Assembly (NCBI RefSeq): GCF_013149295.1
Contig: NZ_JABGCB010000013.1
Location: 1 to 64,000, forward strand
DNA: 64,000 nt
Source: Novosphingobium sp. SG751A
GTDB taxonomy: Bacteria > Pseudomonadota > Alphaproteobacteria > Sphingomonadales > Sphingomonadaceae
Reading direction: 5' to 3'
The translations under genes and the position numbers were made by a program. Of the stretch, positions 24,616-33,448 are shown piece after piece. The notes beneath the pieces were generated by a model, which was not told the DNA's origin, ran no database searches, and was given only the letters and a program-made list of their open reading frames with translations. Within the stretch, counting starts at the first letter, position 1. Each line of letters starts with the position of its first letter.

Positions 24616-26139
24616 ATGATGAAATTTCATCGCTCACTTCTTGCCATCCCGCTGGCCTTGATGGCGGGCCCCGCCATCGCCGGACCGATCACGCCCGCCG
24701 AAACCAAGGCCACCGCCGCCACACTGGGCGAGTTGGTGGAATTTCTGCGCCTGCCCAATGTCACGCCCAAATCGAGCGCCGATATTCGCGCCAATGCCGC
24801 ATGGCTGGAGGCCAGGCTAAAGGCCCACGGCTGGAAGGCCCGGCAATTGCCCGACGGCGATACGCCGATGGTGTGGGGCGAATGGGCGGGGGCCGGGCCG
24901 AAGGCGCCCACGGTGCTGTTCTATGCCCATATGGACGGGCAGCCGGTCAATCCCAAGGAGTGGAAACAGGCTGATCCCTTCACGCCTACCTTGCGCGCCT
25001 GCGCCAATATGGACACTTGCGCCACGCTGCCGCTCGACCAACTGGCAGCCCAAGCCGGGCCGCAATCGGACGCGCGCCTGTTTGCCCGCTCCGCCGCCGA
25101 TGACAAGGCGCCGATCATGATGCTGATCGCGGCGGTGGATGCGATCAAGGCCGGCGGACACAAGCCTGCCGTCAACATCCGCTTCATCGCGGATTCGCAT
25201 GAGGAAGGCGGCCCGCCCACGCTGGCCAAGGTGGTGGCCGACAATCGGGCGGATCTGGCGGGTGATGTCGTGGTGATGCTGGATGGGCCGATGCATGCCA
25301 GCAATAAGCCCACGGTGGTCTTTGGCCATCGGGGCGGGGGCGGGCTGACCATCAAGGTCTATGGCCCGAGCGAGGCGATGCATTCGGGCCACTACGGCAA
25401 TGTGGTGCCCAATCCGGCACAGAACCTGACCCGCCTGATCGCCAGTTTCAAGGATGCTGACGGCAAAGTGACATTGCCCGGATATTACGATGGTATCGAC
25501 CCGGCGTTCAAGGCGGCGGTGAAAGCCTATCCGGTCGAGGATGATGAGCCGAGCCTGCTGAAACGCGCAGGCGTGGCCAAGGCCGAAGGCTTTGTGCCCA
25601 ATTATCGCGAGGCGATGGCGGTGCCCACGCTCAATCTGGTGGGCCTGTTTGCGGGGTCGGGCGGCGTGCTCGACCGCTCGATCATCCCGCCAGACGCCAG
25701 CGCGGCGCTCGATCTGCGCACGGTGCCCGGTGTCAGTTTCGACCATGAATTCGCCCTCATCCGCGCACAGGCCGAGGCCATGGGCTTTCACCTGATCGAC
25801 GGCGCGCCCACCGCCGAGGATCGCGCACGCTACCCCCTGCTGGCCACGATCAAGGGCGGGAGTTTCTCCAAAGCCCTGTTCACAGATCCGGCGCAGCCGA
25901 TGGGACGCTGGCTGATCGGAGGCCTGAAAGACAGTTTCGGCGGCGATCCCGTGGTGATCCCGCTGATGGGCGGCGGCGTGCCGACCGAGCCTTTGGTGCG
26001 GGAATTGAAGGCGCCGGTGGTGATCCTGCCGCTGGTCAATCTGGACGACAATCAACATGCCGCCAATGAAAACCTGCGGCTGGGCAATTATGCGCAAGGC
26101 GTTCACAGCCTCGTTTCGCTGATTTCGCGTAAGCCGTAA
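24616..26139 (+). CDS. Exported M20-family metallopeptidase
   Basis: A 507-residue M20 peptidase with a signal peptide (MMKFHRSLLAIPLALMAGPAIAG). Zinc ligands are in FYAHMDGQPV (His), SAADDKAPIMM (Asp), SHEEGGPP (catalytic Glu and metal Glu) and the C-terminal DNQHAANENL (His). The dimerisation or lid domain lies between about residues 225 and 370. Such enzymes cleave small peptides or acyl-amino acids in the periplasm, here probably releasing the substrate for the NSS transporter of the same operon. The ATG at 24616 has AGGAAA upstream; the frame also extends to a TTG at 24586. Confidence 0.9.
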   Translation: MMKFHRSLLAIPLALMAGPAIAGPITPAETKATAATLGELVEFLRLPNVTPKSSADIRANAAWLEARLKAHGWKARQLPDGDTPMVWGEWAGAGPKAPTVLFYAHMDGQPVNPKEWKQADPFTPTLRACANMDTCATLPLDQLAAQAGPQSDARLFARSAADDKAPIMMLIAAVDAIKAGGHKPAVNIRFIADSHEEGGPPTLAKVVADNRADLAGDVVVMLDGPMHASNKPTVVFGHRGGGGLTIKVYGPSEAMHSGHYGNVVPNPAQNLTRLIASFKDADGKVTLPGYYDGIDPAFKAAVKAYPVEDDEPSLLKRAGVAKAEGFVPNYREAMAVPTLNLVGLFAGSGGVLDRSIIPPDASAALDLRTVPGVSFDHEFALIRAQAEAMGFHLIDGAPTAEDRARYPLLATIKGGSFSKALFTDPAQPMGRWLIGGLKDSFGGDPVVIPLMGGGVPTEPLVRELKAPVVILPLVNLDDNQHAANENLRLGNYAQGVHSLVSLISRKP

Positions 26140-26154
26140 GGCCCACCAATCGCA

Positions 26155-26195
26155 AAAAAGGGCGAGCGGGCTAATCTCCCCCTCGCCCTTTTTAT
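26155..26195. terminator. Bidirectional terminator
   Basis: AAAAAGGGCGAG at 26155-26166 pairs with CTCGCCCTTTTT at 26182-26193, with a 15-base loop. The A and T tracts let it end both the peptidase operon and the convergent TonB-receptor gene. Confidence 0.85.
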
Positions 26196-26247
26196 TGCCC
26201 GCTTTCGGCCGGGGGGAAGGAGGCGAAACGCCCCCTTCCCTGTTCGA

Positions 26248-28635
26248 TCACCAGCGATAGGTGAAATTGGCGCCAATCGTGCGCGGCGCCAGCGTCGAGG
26301 TCATCAGGAAGATGTTGGCCGCACCTGACTGCGAGCTTTTGTACAGCGTGGGATAGGCATTGGTCAGGTTCTTGGCAAAGACCGAGAAGGTCCATGCGTC
26401 CCGCGCCACGCCAGCGCGCAGATTGACCAGTTCATAGGCATCGCCCTGAAAATTGATGGCATTATACAGGGTCGAGCCCAACGCCGGGGTGCGCGTATAT
26501 TGGCCCGCATACTGATAATCGACGCGCAGCGAGCCGTTCAGCCCATACCACGGCAACGCATGATTGAGGTCCAACGCCACATCCGCCGTCCAGTCGGGCA
26601 CGAAGGACAAGGCGCTGCCCTTGGTTGCCAGAACCGGGGCCACGCCGGTGGTGGCATTGGCCGTGCCGGTCACGTTCTGGTCCAGCGTGGCCTTGGTATA
26701 GCCGACATTGCCGCTGATCGTGGCCCATGTGGTCGGGCGGGCCGAAATCGACAGGTCGAAGCCCTTGCTGGTGGCGTCGCCGAAATTGCCGACATAGCTG
26801 AACGAGCAATTCGAGAGCGACAGGTTCTGCTGAACATTGTGCCACTTAAGATAGAAGCCACTGCCCGAAACCGACAATTTGCCGCCAAGAAAGCGCCCCT
26901 TCATGCCGCCTTCAAAGCTCCACACGCTGTCATCGCCATAGGTCTGGGGGATCGAGCCGTTCTGGGCAATATCGGCGGCGCAGCGCGCGGCCGGGATCGG
27001 ACGGTTGGCCCCGCCCGCGCGGTTGCCCTTGGCCGCGGTGGCATAGAGCAGCAGGTTGGGGTTGGTCTGCCACGAGATGTTGAACTTGGGATTGATCGGC
27101 GTCGATTTGGTCGAGGTCAGCGGGAGGATCTGGACTCCGCCCTGGAAATAACCATTGCCGATATATTGGAACGAATAGCTTTGCCGCGCCACGCGCACGC
27201 CCGCATTGAACTTCAGCTTGCTCGTCACGTTCCATGTGGCATCGGCAAAGGCCGAGGCCTGACGGTCGATTTCCACCTGATATTTGCTGGCCAGAATGCC
27301 GCCTGCTGAATAGGGGCCGCTGTTGACCGTATAGTTGAAGGCGTTGCTGGGCACCAGATTGCCGCCCTGAAGGAAATAGACCGCCGAGGGGTAGGATGCA
27401 TTGGCATCGCCCCATTCGACCTGAAGCAGCGATTGCTTGGAAGTGGAAAGGAACACGCCCACCGTACCGTAAACCGGCGCGGTCTGGTCATTGGTGGTCA
27501 GACGGATTTCCTGGGTGAACAGGGTCTGCTTGGTCGCGGTCGACTGGGGCGAGCCGAAATTGGGGTTGTTGGCCATGAAGGCCCGCGTGCCGCCGGCGCC
27601 AAAGATGTTATAAGCGGCCACCTGCGTATAATCATCCACGCGCGACAGGTCGCGCCAGTTGCCCGAGGTGATCGACGTCAGCGTGGCCCCGCCGAAGTTA
27701 TAGGCCATCTTCAGGCTGCCGATCTTGATCTCGTCAGTATAGGGCGTGCTGGTCTGCTCAAAGCTCTGATACTTGCCCGAGGTGGGCCAGATGCCCGACC
27801 AGATGAGACCATTGTCATTGCCGTGCAGGCGCTGATAATTGAAGAAAGGCGTGATCGTCAGCTTGTCAGTGGGCGCATAGGTCAGCGCCACGCGGACCGA
27901 GGTGTTGTCGGTGCTGTTGATGTTGCTGTTCAACACCTTGCCCGCCACCGTGCGCGACATCTGGTCAATGAAGCCGCCATCGCGGCGATTGTCCACCGAA
28001 ACGCGGATGCCCAATTTGTCGGCGATCAGCGGGCCGCCCATGGCAACGCCGGTTTCATAGCCGATGCCGCCATTGGCATTCGCGCTGATCTCGCCAACAG
28101 CCTTGCCGCTCCAAGTGGTCAGGCTGGGCGCTGTGGTAATGAAGCGGACCGTGCCGCCTTCCGAGCTGGCGCCGTAGAGCGTGCCCTGCGGCCCGCGCAG
28201 CACTTCGACGCGCTCAAGGTCGAACAGGCTGGGGCTGACCGGCTGGGTCCAGTTGTTGGCGCGGCTTTGGGTGGGCACATCGTCGATATAGATGCCGACG
28301 GTGGCCGCGCCCTGCGTGGTGGAAACGCCGCGGATCGAGATATTGTTGCCGCCGCCGATGGTTGCGCCGGGGCTGACGTGGAAGCCGGGCGTGGCTTTGG
28401 AGAGTTCCGAGACATCGGTGATGCCGGTCTTTTCCAGATCCTTGCCGGTAAAGGCGGCGATGCTGATGGGAACCTTGGAGAGCGATTCATTGCGGCGCTG
28501 GGCGCTGACCACGATTTCGCCGGGGGCCGAGGCAGCTTCGGCGCTTTGCGCAAGGGCTGTCATCGGGGCAAGCGCCAGAAGGCTGGCGGAGGTGCAGAGC
28601 AGAGCGGTCAGACGCGAGAAAGTGGCAGGTCTCAT
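26248..28635 (-). CDS. TonB-dependent receptor
   Basis: A 795-residue outer-membrane receptor with a signal peptide ending at ALAQ, a TonB-box region GEIVVSAQRR, a plug (SIRGVSTTQGAATVGIYIDDVP, LFDLERVEVLRGPQGTLYG, SSEGGTVRF) and a barrel ending in aromatic residues (NFTYRW). It is a monocistronic gene with its own terminator. A 16-base sequence in its promoter region is repeated exactly in front of the amidohydrolase genes at 33.3 kb, suggesting that it imports the substrate of those hydrolases. The ligand cannot be read from sequence. Confidence 0.94.
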   Translation of the reverse strand: MRPATFSRLTALLCTSASLLALAPMTALAQSAEAASAPGEIVVSAQRRNESLSKVPISIAAFTGKDLEKTGITDVSELSKATPGFHVSPGATIGGGNNISIRGVSTTQGAATVGIYIDDVPTQSRANNWTQPVSPSLFDLERVEVLRGPQGTLYGASSEGGTVRFITTAPSLTTWSGKAVGEISANANGGIGYETGVAMGGPLIADKLGIRVSVDNRRDGGFIDQMSRTVAGKVLNSNINSTDNTSVRVALTYAPTDKLTITPFFNYQRLHGNDNGLIWSGIWPTSGKYQSFEQTSTPYTDEIKIGSLKMAYNFGGATLTSITSGNWRDLSRVDDYTQVAAYNIFGAGGTRAFMANNPNFGSPQSTATKQTLFTQEIRLTTNDQTAPVYGTVGVFLSTSKQSLLQVEWGDANASYPSAVYFLQGGNLVPSNAFNYTVNSGPYSAGGILASKYQVEIDRQASAFADATWNVTSKLKFNAGVRVARQSYSFQYIGNGYFQGGVQILPLTSTKSTPINPKFNISWQTNPNLLLYATAAKGNRAGGANRPIPAARCAADIAQNGSIPQTYGDDSVWSFEGGMKGRFLGGKLSVSGSGFYLKWHNVQQNLSLSNCSFSYVGNFGDATSKGFDLSISARPTTWATISGNVGYTKATLDQNVTGTANATTGVAPVLATKGSALSFVPDWTADVALDLNHALPWYGLNGSLRVDYQYAGQYTRTPALGSTLYNAINFQGDAYELVNLRAGVARDAWTFSVFAKNLTNAYPTLYKSSQSGAANIFLMTSTLAPRTIGANFTYRW

Positions 28636-29063
28636 GTTCCCCCCTTAATGGGCTATGGATTGGTCTGGCCCGGCCCTTTTGGCAGATGGCTTGTGCTGTA
28701 TGGCGCCAATCGGGGTCTTGCCGGGATGTGACACAATCATTGAATGCAAAATCATATGAAATCAACTGGTGGATCATGCAACATTTTACCAGCTTGGCAA
28801 ATTGCCCGCTTTTGCAGGATTGGCGGGGCGGGCAAAGGCGCGCAATTCCGCCACTTAACTTGCATATGACACTATTTTGCATCGCCTACGCAATTTTGCC
28901 CCTTGCCATGATTTTGGCGGCTTCGCTGCGTCGCAGCATCAAAAAATGGCGGAAAGCCGGGGGCGATAGCGATTCGGGCTTGCTGCAAATTACATCAGTA
29001 TATATATCCGTTTTCATGTTTTAGGCGCGGTCCCCCCACCCGCATCAACCAAGGAAGCCTGCC
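28636..29063. other. AT-richer intergenic region, promoters only
   Basis: These 428 bases separate the divergent TonB-receptor and CDGSH-cupin genes. They are clearly less GC-rich than the neighbours. An open frame of 112 codons is possible on the + strand (28686-29024), but it has no recognisable domain, odd composition and no convincing ribosome binding site, so I do not call it. The region holds the shared motif at 28744-28759 and a second half copy (ATTTTGCAT) at 28874-28882. Confidence 0.6.
28744..28759 (+). promoter_or_regulatory. Shared 16-bp motif, copy 1
   Basis: The sequence ATGCAAAATCATATGA, about 110 bases before the TonB-receptor start, occurs again without mismatch on the other strand at 33362-33377 in the amidohydrolase promoter region. 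It ends in the palindrome TCATATGA. The neighbouring Lrp-family regulator is a candidate to bind it. Confidence 0.6.
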
Positions 29064-30128
29064 GTGACCGAGTGCAAAGCCGCCGACACCTGTTCCGTCC
29101 GCAAGGCCCATGTTGCCAGTCGCAAGCCCTATTACCGCGAATTGCGCGCCGGTCAGAAGATCAAATGGTGTGCCTGCGGCCTGTCCAAGCGCCAGCCCTT
29201 TTGCGACAGCGTTTCGCACGAGGGTACCGGGTTCGAGCCCGTCGAATATGTGGCCAAGGAGGCCGAGGAAGTGCTGCTGTGCGGATGCAAGCAGACCAAG
29301 ACCGGCCCGTTCTGCGATGGCGAACATTCGAACCTGCCGGGCGGATATAAGGACGAGGAAGAGCCGCAGAACACCACGCTGGTCGAGGCCGATGCCGATG
29401 GTTTCGCCCGCCTCAACACGCCCTGCTATGTGGTTTCGCCGCCCGCGATCGGCGATGCCTATGCGCTGGCCCGGCTGGTCGCGCCGGAAACGGGCGCGCA
29501 ATTTCAGTCGCAATTCTATCTGACGCTGCCCGCCGGTTCCTCGCCGGTGCTGGCGTCGGATGTGGGCGATGTGGTGCTGTGGGTGCGGCACGGCGCAGGC
29601 GTTGTTGAAATCGAGGGGCGCAGCTTTTCCTTCGATGGTTCCTGCGGCGTCTATATCCGGCGCGGCGAGGGCTTTCGCCTGACCGCCTTCAGTCCGCTGG
29701 CCGTCTATGTCTCGGAATGCCCCGGCGGCAACAGCCTGTCGCAGCGGGCCGCCATGAGGGCAGATTTTGACGAGGCATGGCCCGAACGCATCGCCAGAAT
29801 CGACGAGGACGCGCGCCAGGCCATGGGGCCGCGCTATTTCCAAGTGCTGCTCGACGATCGTCACGGATTGCGCAACACCGCGCAATTCATCGGCCATATC
29901 CCGCGCTCCAAGGCCGAAATGCACCGCCACCTTTACGAGGAGGCGCTCATCATCATCTCCGGCACCGGGGTCATCTGGAACGATGATTTCCGCGCCCCGG
30001 TCAAGGCGGGCGATGTGATCTTCTTCCCGCGCAAGATCCGCCATTCGCTGCAATGCACATGCGATGAAGGGCTGGACGTGCTGGGGCTCATCCATCCGGG
30101 CACCAATCCGGGCATCAATTACGAATAA
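29064..30128 (+). CDS. Fusion of two CDGSH iron-sulfur motifs and a double cupin
   Basis: A 354-residue protein with an unusual layout. Two CDGSH-type iron-sulfur motifs come first: C-A-C-G-L-S then PFCDSVSH (about residues 37-52) and C-G-C-K then GPFCDGEH (about 74-88). Each should bind one [2Fe-2S] cluster through three cysteines and a histidine. Residues about 130-350 form two cupin domains; the second has MHRHLYEEALIIISGTG and a later KIRHS histidine, suitable for a metal. The start is a GTG at 29064 with AAGGAAG upstream. A fused redox cluster and cupin suggests an oxygenase with built-in electron transfer or a redox sensor. It converges on the PrnB-family gene. Function is not known to me. 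Confidence 0.82.
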   Translation: MTECKAADTCSVRKAHVASRKPYYRELRAGQKIKWCACGLSKRQPFCDSVSHEGTGFEPVEYVAKEAEEVLLCGCKQTKTGPFCDGEHSNLPGGYKDEEEPQNTTLVEADADGFARLNTPCYVVSPPAIGDAYALARLVAPETGAQFQSQFYLTLPAGSSPVLASDVGDVVLWVRHGAGVVEIEGRSFSFDGSCGVYIRRGEGFRLTAFSPLAVYVSECPGGNSLSQRAAMRADFDEAWPERIARIDEDARQAMGPRYFQVLLDDRHGLRNTAQFIGHIPRSKAEMHRHLYEEALIIISGTGVIWNDDFRAPVKAGDVIFFPRKIRHSLQCTCDEGLDVLGLIHPGTNPGINYE

Positions 30129-30156
30129 CCCCAAATCGGGTATTCGCAGGAGGAGC

Positions 30157-30187
30157 AAGGGGAGCTTGACGGCTCCCCTTCACTTTT
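30157..30187 (+). terminator. Terminator after the CDGSH-cupin gene
   Basis: AAGGGGAGC at 30157-30165 pairs with GCTCCCCTT at 30172-30180, followed by CACTTTT. It lies between convergent genes and may serve both. Confidence 0.75.
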
Positions 30188-30198
30188 GCGCCGCGATT

Positions 30199-31371
30199 TT
30201 ACCCTGCAATGGCAGCCCGAAGACGCGCCATATCGGTATGGCGGCTGGCAATATCGCCGCGCGGGGCCGCCATACGCAAATCGCGCAGGATCTCAAGCGA
30301 ACGCAGCAAAGCCTCCAGCGGCGGCCCGCTGGCGGTGATGCCCTGCATATGGCCCGGCGCCATTTTCTGCGCGGGGCCGGCCACGAAACGGCTGACAAGT
30401 TGATCGTGATGCTGGGCCGCAATCGCGCCAAACGCATCGCATACGCCCAGAAAGGCCCGCACATTGGCCACGAACCACGGCGCATCGCGGTCGCGTTCCA
30501 CATGGTCGAGCAATTGGTCGAGGATCGAGCGGCGGCTCATGCTCTCGCGCAGCCGCAATTGTTCGGCAGGCAGCATATAGGGCAGCTTTTCATGCAGCAA
30601 TTGCGCGTAATAGGGATCGCTGGCCCGGCACAGGCCCAGCATCAGGTCAATCTCGTTGATCCCTGCAAAATCGCCCGCATTAGCCCCGCGATAGACCTGC
30701 CGCCCGACGCGATAGGGTTTGTAATAGGGCCGGACGCAATAGAAAAACCGATCAATGTCCAGCGTTTCAAACAGACGCGCATTACACGCTGCCACGCCCT
30801 TGAGCGCACTCTCCGCCTCGGCAAACAGTACATCGGCCACCGGGCTGCTGGCCCCCAACGGCACCAGCCGGGTCAGTGCATAGGCCGCGCTTTGCAGGCC
30901 GAAAATGCCCCGCGTGTTCTCGTCGATGAACAGGAACTCATCATGCAGCGTGGTAAAACTGCGCCGCAATCCGCCCACCGCGCGATTATGCGTGGCCAGA
31001 TGCGCGGTGGCGAAACGCGGCGCCATGCCGATCGACACGCCCACATGCAGCGCCAGCGCGCTGGCCGTGGCAAAGGGCGAGGTGGTCTCGCGATCCGGGT
31101 TGGTCAACTCATGACGGCGCAGCGCCCCCAGATACATGCCCACATCGCCCAGCAATTCGAGCGCGCTGTCAAACCCGTCATGCGTGCGCCCCTCGGCCAG
31201 CAAGGGAGCAAGCAATTCCTCTCCCCGGCGCACCAGCTCGGCTTTCAACTCCTCCCCGGTGCCCTCAACCTGCGCGGGGTCCTCCTGCGCGAAATATAGT
31301 TCCTCCAGCGCGGTGTTGATCGCGGCGAAATCGTGGCGAATCCATTGGTTGAGGGCGGCATCGGGGGACAT
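30199..31371 (-). CDS. PrnB/indoleamine-dioxygenase-like family protein (DUF1864 type)
   Basis: A 390-residue protein resembling monodechloroaminopyrrolnitrin synthase PrnB, a heme protein of the indoleamine/tryptophan dioxygenase superfamily that rearranges 7-chlorotryptophan. The resemblance is strongest in GDVGMYLGALRRHE, FYCVRPYYKPYRVGRQVYRGANAGD and EKLPYMLPAEQLRLRESM. No halogenase or other pyrrolnitrin genes are nearby, so the substrate is probably another indole or amino compound. A histidine suitable as heme ligand could be in DQLLDHVERD or HHDQLV, but I cannot fix it. The start at 31371 (MSPDAALNQW) is favoured with GGAG upstream; a TTG at 31389 is also in frame. It converges on the CDGSH-cupin gene. 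Confidence 0.75.
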   Translation of the reverse strand: MSPDAALNQWIRHDFAAINTALEELYFAQEDPAQVEGTGEELKAELVRRGEELLAPLLAEGRTHDGFDSALELLGDVGMYLGALRRHELTNPDRETTSPFATASALALHVGVSIGMAPRFATAHLATHNRAVGGLRRSFTTLHDEFLFIDENTRGIFGLQSAAYALTRLVPLGASSPVADVLFAEAESALKGVAACNARLFETLDIDRFFYCVRPYYKPYRVGRQVYRGANAGDFAGINEIDLMLGLCRASDPYYAQLLHEKLPYMLPAEQLRLRESMSRRSILDQLLDHVERDRDAPWFVANVRAFLGVCDAFGAIAAQHHDQLVSRFVAGPAQKMAPGHMQGITASGPPLEALLRSLEILRDLRMAAPRGDIASRHTDMARLRAAIAG

Positions 31372-31423
31372 GGCGCAAAGCTCCGGCAAGGCGTGAACAG
31401 TAGCATCCTATTCCAACCCTTCT

Positions 31424-31444
31424 GGAAAATGGTTCCTATTTTCC
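31424..31444. promoter_or_regulatory. Inverted repeat before the PrnB-like gene
   Basis: GGAAAA at 31424-31429 and TTTTCC at 31439-31444 are perfect arms with 9 bases between, 53 bases before the start of the PrnB-family gene and in the 129-base gap after the Lrp gene. It is a candidate operator. Confidence 0.45.
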
Positions 31445-31500
31445 CGACATAACGCCCATCCGAAGAATAGATCACAATCCTGACGCAGCAACAAAGAACT

Positions 31501-31953
31501 TTATTCCACCGCCGCCATCACCGCCCCTGCCCGCTTGATGCGCTTCATGCCGATGGTGGTTTTGAACCGCTCCACCCCCGGCATCCGGCGCAATTGCCCG
31601 CGCAGCAATCCGTCCAGATGCGCCACATCGCGCGCCATCACATGCAGCAGATAATCCGCATCGCCCGCCGTAGTATAACAGGCAATCACACTGGGATGCT
31701 CGCAAGCCGCCGCCTCGAACGCGGCATGATCGGCAAAGCTGACCGACACCTGCACAAAGGCATCCAGCGTCAGCCCCACCGCTTCCGGCTCGACCATCGC
31801 GCGATAGCCAAGGATCGCACCCGATGCCTCCAGCCCCTGCACCCGGTTCCAGCAAGGTGTCTTGGACATGCCCACCTCCTCGGCCAGATCGGCAAAGGAC
31901 TGGCGGGCATCGCGCTCCAGCGCGCGCAGGATGGCGCGGTCGAACTTGTCCAT
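31501..31953 (-). CDS. Lrp/AsnC-family regulator
   Basis: A 150-residue feast/famine regulator. The helix-turn-helix covers about residues 17-40 (SFADLAEEVGMSKTPCWNRVQGLEASG), and the C-terminal ligand-binding RAM domain includes VIACYTTAGDADYLLHVMARD. Members sense amino acids and bind AT-rich sites. It lies directly behind the first amidohydrolase (stop and start adjacent on the same strand), so the two are probably cotranscribed, and it is a candidate to bind the AT-rich motif repeated at 28.7 and 33.4 kb. Confidence 0.92.
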   Translation of the reverse strand: MDKFDRAILRALERDARQSFADLAEEVGMSKTPCWNRVQGLEASGAILGYRAMVEPEAVGLTLDAFVQVSVSFADHAAFEAAACEHPSVIACYTTAGDADYLLHVMARDVAHLDGLLRGQLRRMPGVERFKTTIGMKRIKRAGAVMAAVE

Positions 31954-33261
31954 TTACAGCGTGCTCTTGCCCGATTGCTTGACCACAGCCCCGCCCTTCA
32001 TCACGAAGGACACCTTCTCCAGCCGCCGCACATCCTGCAACGGATCGCCATCAACCGCCACCAGATCGGCAAACCGCCCCGCCTCAACGCGGCCCACATC
32101 CTTGCTGCCCAGCAAGTCCGCGGCAACCCCGGTGGCGGCGCGAATGGCATCCATCGGCTTCATTCCGGCCTCGACCATCAGCGCGAATTCCTGCGCATTC
32201 TCACCATGCGCCGACATGCCGAACGTGTCGGTGCCAAAGGCGATCTTCACCCCCGCCAGATAGGCGTCATGCAGGTTCTTGCGCAGCACCGGTGCGACAT
32301 GCAAAGCCTTGTCGGCGGTCGAGGGGTTCAACTGTTCGGGATGGGTCTTGGCCCGCTGATAAACCTTGTCGCCCACCAGCATCGTGGGCACCAGATAGGT
32401 GCCATATTGCTTGTAGAGCTTATAGCTGCCCGCATCGCCAAACGATCCATGCTCGATCGAATCGACGCCCAGCGTGATGGCATGGTCAATCGCCTGCTTG
32501 CCATGCGCGTGCGCCGCCACCTTCATCCCCAGCGCATGAGCGGTTTCCACCACCGCCTTGATTTCCTCATCCGTCATCAATTGCCAGTCGGGATTGTCGC
32601 CAATCGACATCACCCCGCCCGAAGGCATGATCTTGATCAGATCCACCCCTTCGCGGTGCAGACGCCGCACAGTGCGGCGCGCATCATCGGCCCCGTCGAT
32701 CACATTGTCGGCAATATGGGGGATTTCCGCGATGTCCGGGTTCAGCCCATTGGCCCCGTCGCCATGCCCGCCCGTCGGCCCCAGCGCGGAACCGGCCACC
32801 CACAGGCGCGGCCCCGGCACCGCCCCATCGGCAATCTCGCGCTTCAGGGCCACGACCACCGCCGTCTCGCCCCCGCAGTCGCGCACCGAGGTAAAGCCCG
32901 CCAACAAGGTGGCACGGGCATAGGCGGTCGCATCAATGGCATGCTGAAAATCACTGCGCGTCACGGCGTTGCGAATGGGATCGCCGGGATGGAAACCATG
33001 GGTGATATGGTCATGGGTGTCGATCAGTCCGGGCAGCACCGTCTTGTCCGACAGATCGACCACCGCCGCGCCGGGGCGCGTGACGAAGCCTGCCTCAATC
33101 CCGGTGATGCGATCATCATGGATCACGATCGAGACTTTCTCGCGCACCGCATCGCCCGCCCCATCGATCAGCCGCCCGGCATGGACCACCACATCGCCCG
33201 CATAGGCGGGAACCGAGGCCAACATCGTTGCAGCCAGAGCCAGACATGCCAGTTTACGCAT
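31954..33261 (-). CDS. Exported metal-dependent amidohydrolase 1
   Basis: A 435-residue amidohydrolase of the imidazolonepropionase/prolidase-like group that acts on small acyl-amino acids or dipeptides. A signal peptide (MRKLACLALAATMLASVPAYAG) directs export. Metal-site features are DTHDHITHG (two His), the probably carboxylated lysine in DLIKIMPSGG, AAHAHGKQAI, a later SIEHGS and the aspartate in FGTDTFG. The start at 33261 is set by the signal peptide and by GGGGGAAAGGGAATTT upstream. It is divergent from two similar genes and lies just before the Lrp gene on the same strand. Substrate unknown; relatives include toxin- and dipeptide-hydrolysing enzymes. Confidence 0.92.
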   Translation of the reverse strand: MRKLACLALAATMLASVPAYAGDVVVHAGRLIDGAGDAVREKVSIVIHDDRITGIEAGFVTRPGAAVVDLSDKTVLPGLIDTHDHITHGFHPGDPIRNAVTRSDFQHAIDATAYARATLLAGFTSVRDCGGETAVVVALKREIADGAVPGPRLWVAGSALGPTGGHGDGANGLNPDIAEIPHIADNVIDGADDARRTVRRLHREGVDLIKIMPSGGVMSIGDNPDWQLMTDEEIKAVVETAHALGMKVAAHAHGKQAIDHAITLGVDSIEHGSFGDAGSYKLYKQYGTYLVPTMLVGDKVYQRAKTHPEQLNPSTADKALHVAPVLRKNLHDAYLAGVKIAFGTDTFGMSAHGENAQEFALMVEAGMKPMDAIRAATGVAADLLGSKDVGRVEAGRFADLVAVDGDPLQDVRRLEKVSFVMKGGAVVKQSGKSTL

Positions 33262-33361
33262 AAATTCCCTTTCCCCCGGCGGCGATGGCCTGCCTTCATC
33301 GTGATGATAGCGCAATTTTGATCGGAAGCTATTGCTGAAACTTGCGTCAGCATGAATTATA

Positions 33362-33377
33362 TCATATGATTTTGCAT
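33362..33377 (-). promoter_or_regulatory. Shared 16-bp motif, copy 2
   Basis: Exact reverse-strand copy of the motif at 28744-28759, in the 187-base region between the divergent amidohydrolase genes (starts 33261 and 33449). It can control both directions. Confidence 0.6.
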
Positions 33378-33448
33378 ACGTTAAAGAGCGAATTGCTCCG
33401 TGCTCCTTTCCGCCCTCCATCCGCCACTCCCATTTTATGAGGTCCTCT

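Noticed and set aside
28686..29024. Possible 112-codon gene in the AT-richer gap
   Set aside because: One hydrophobic stretch but no family resemblance, no good ribosome binding site, and the region is better explained as promoter DNA.
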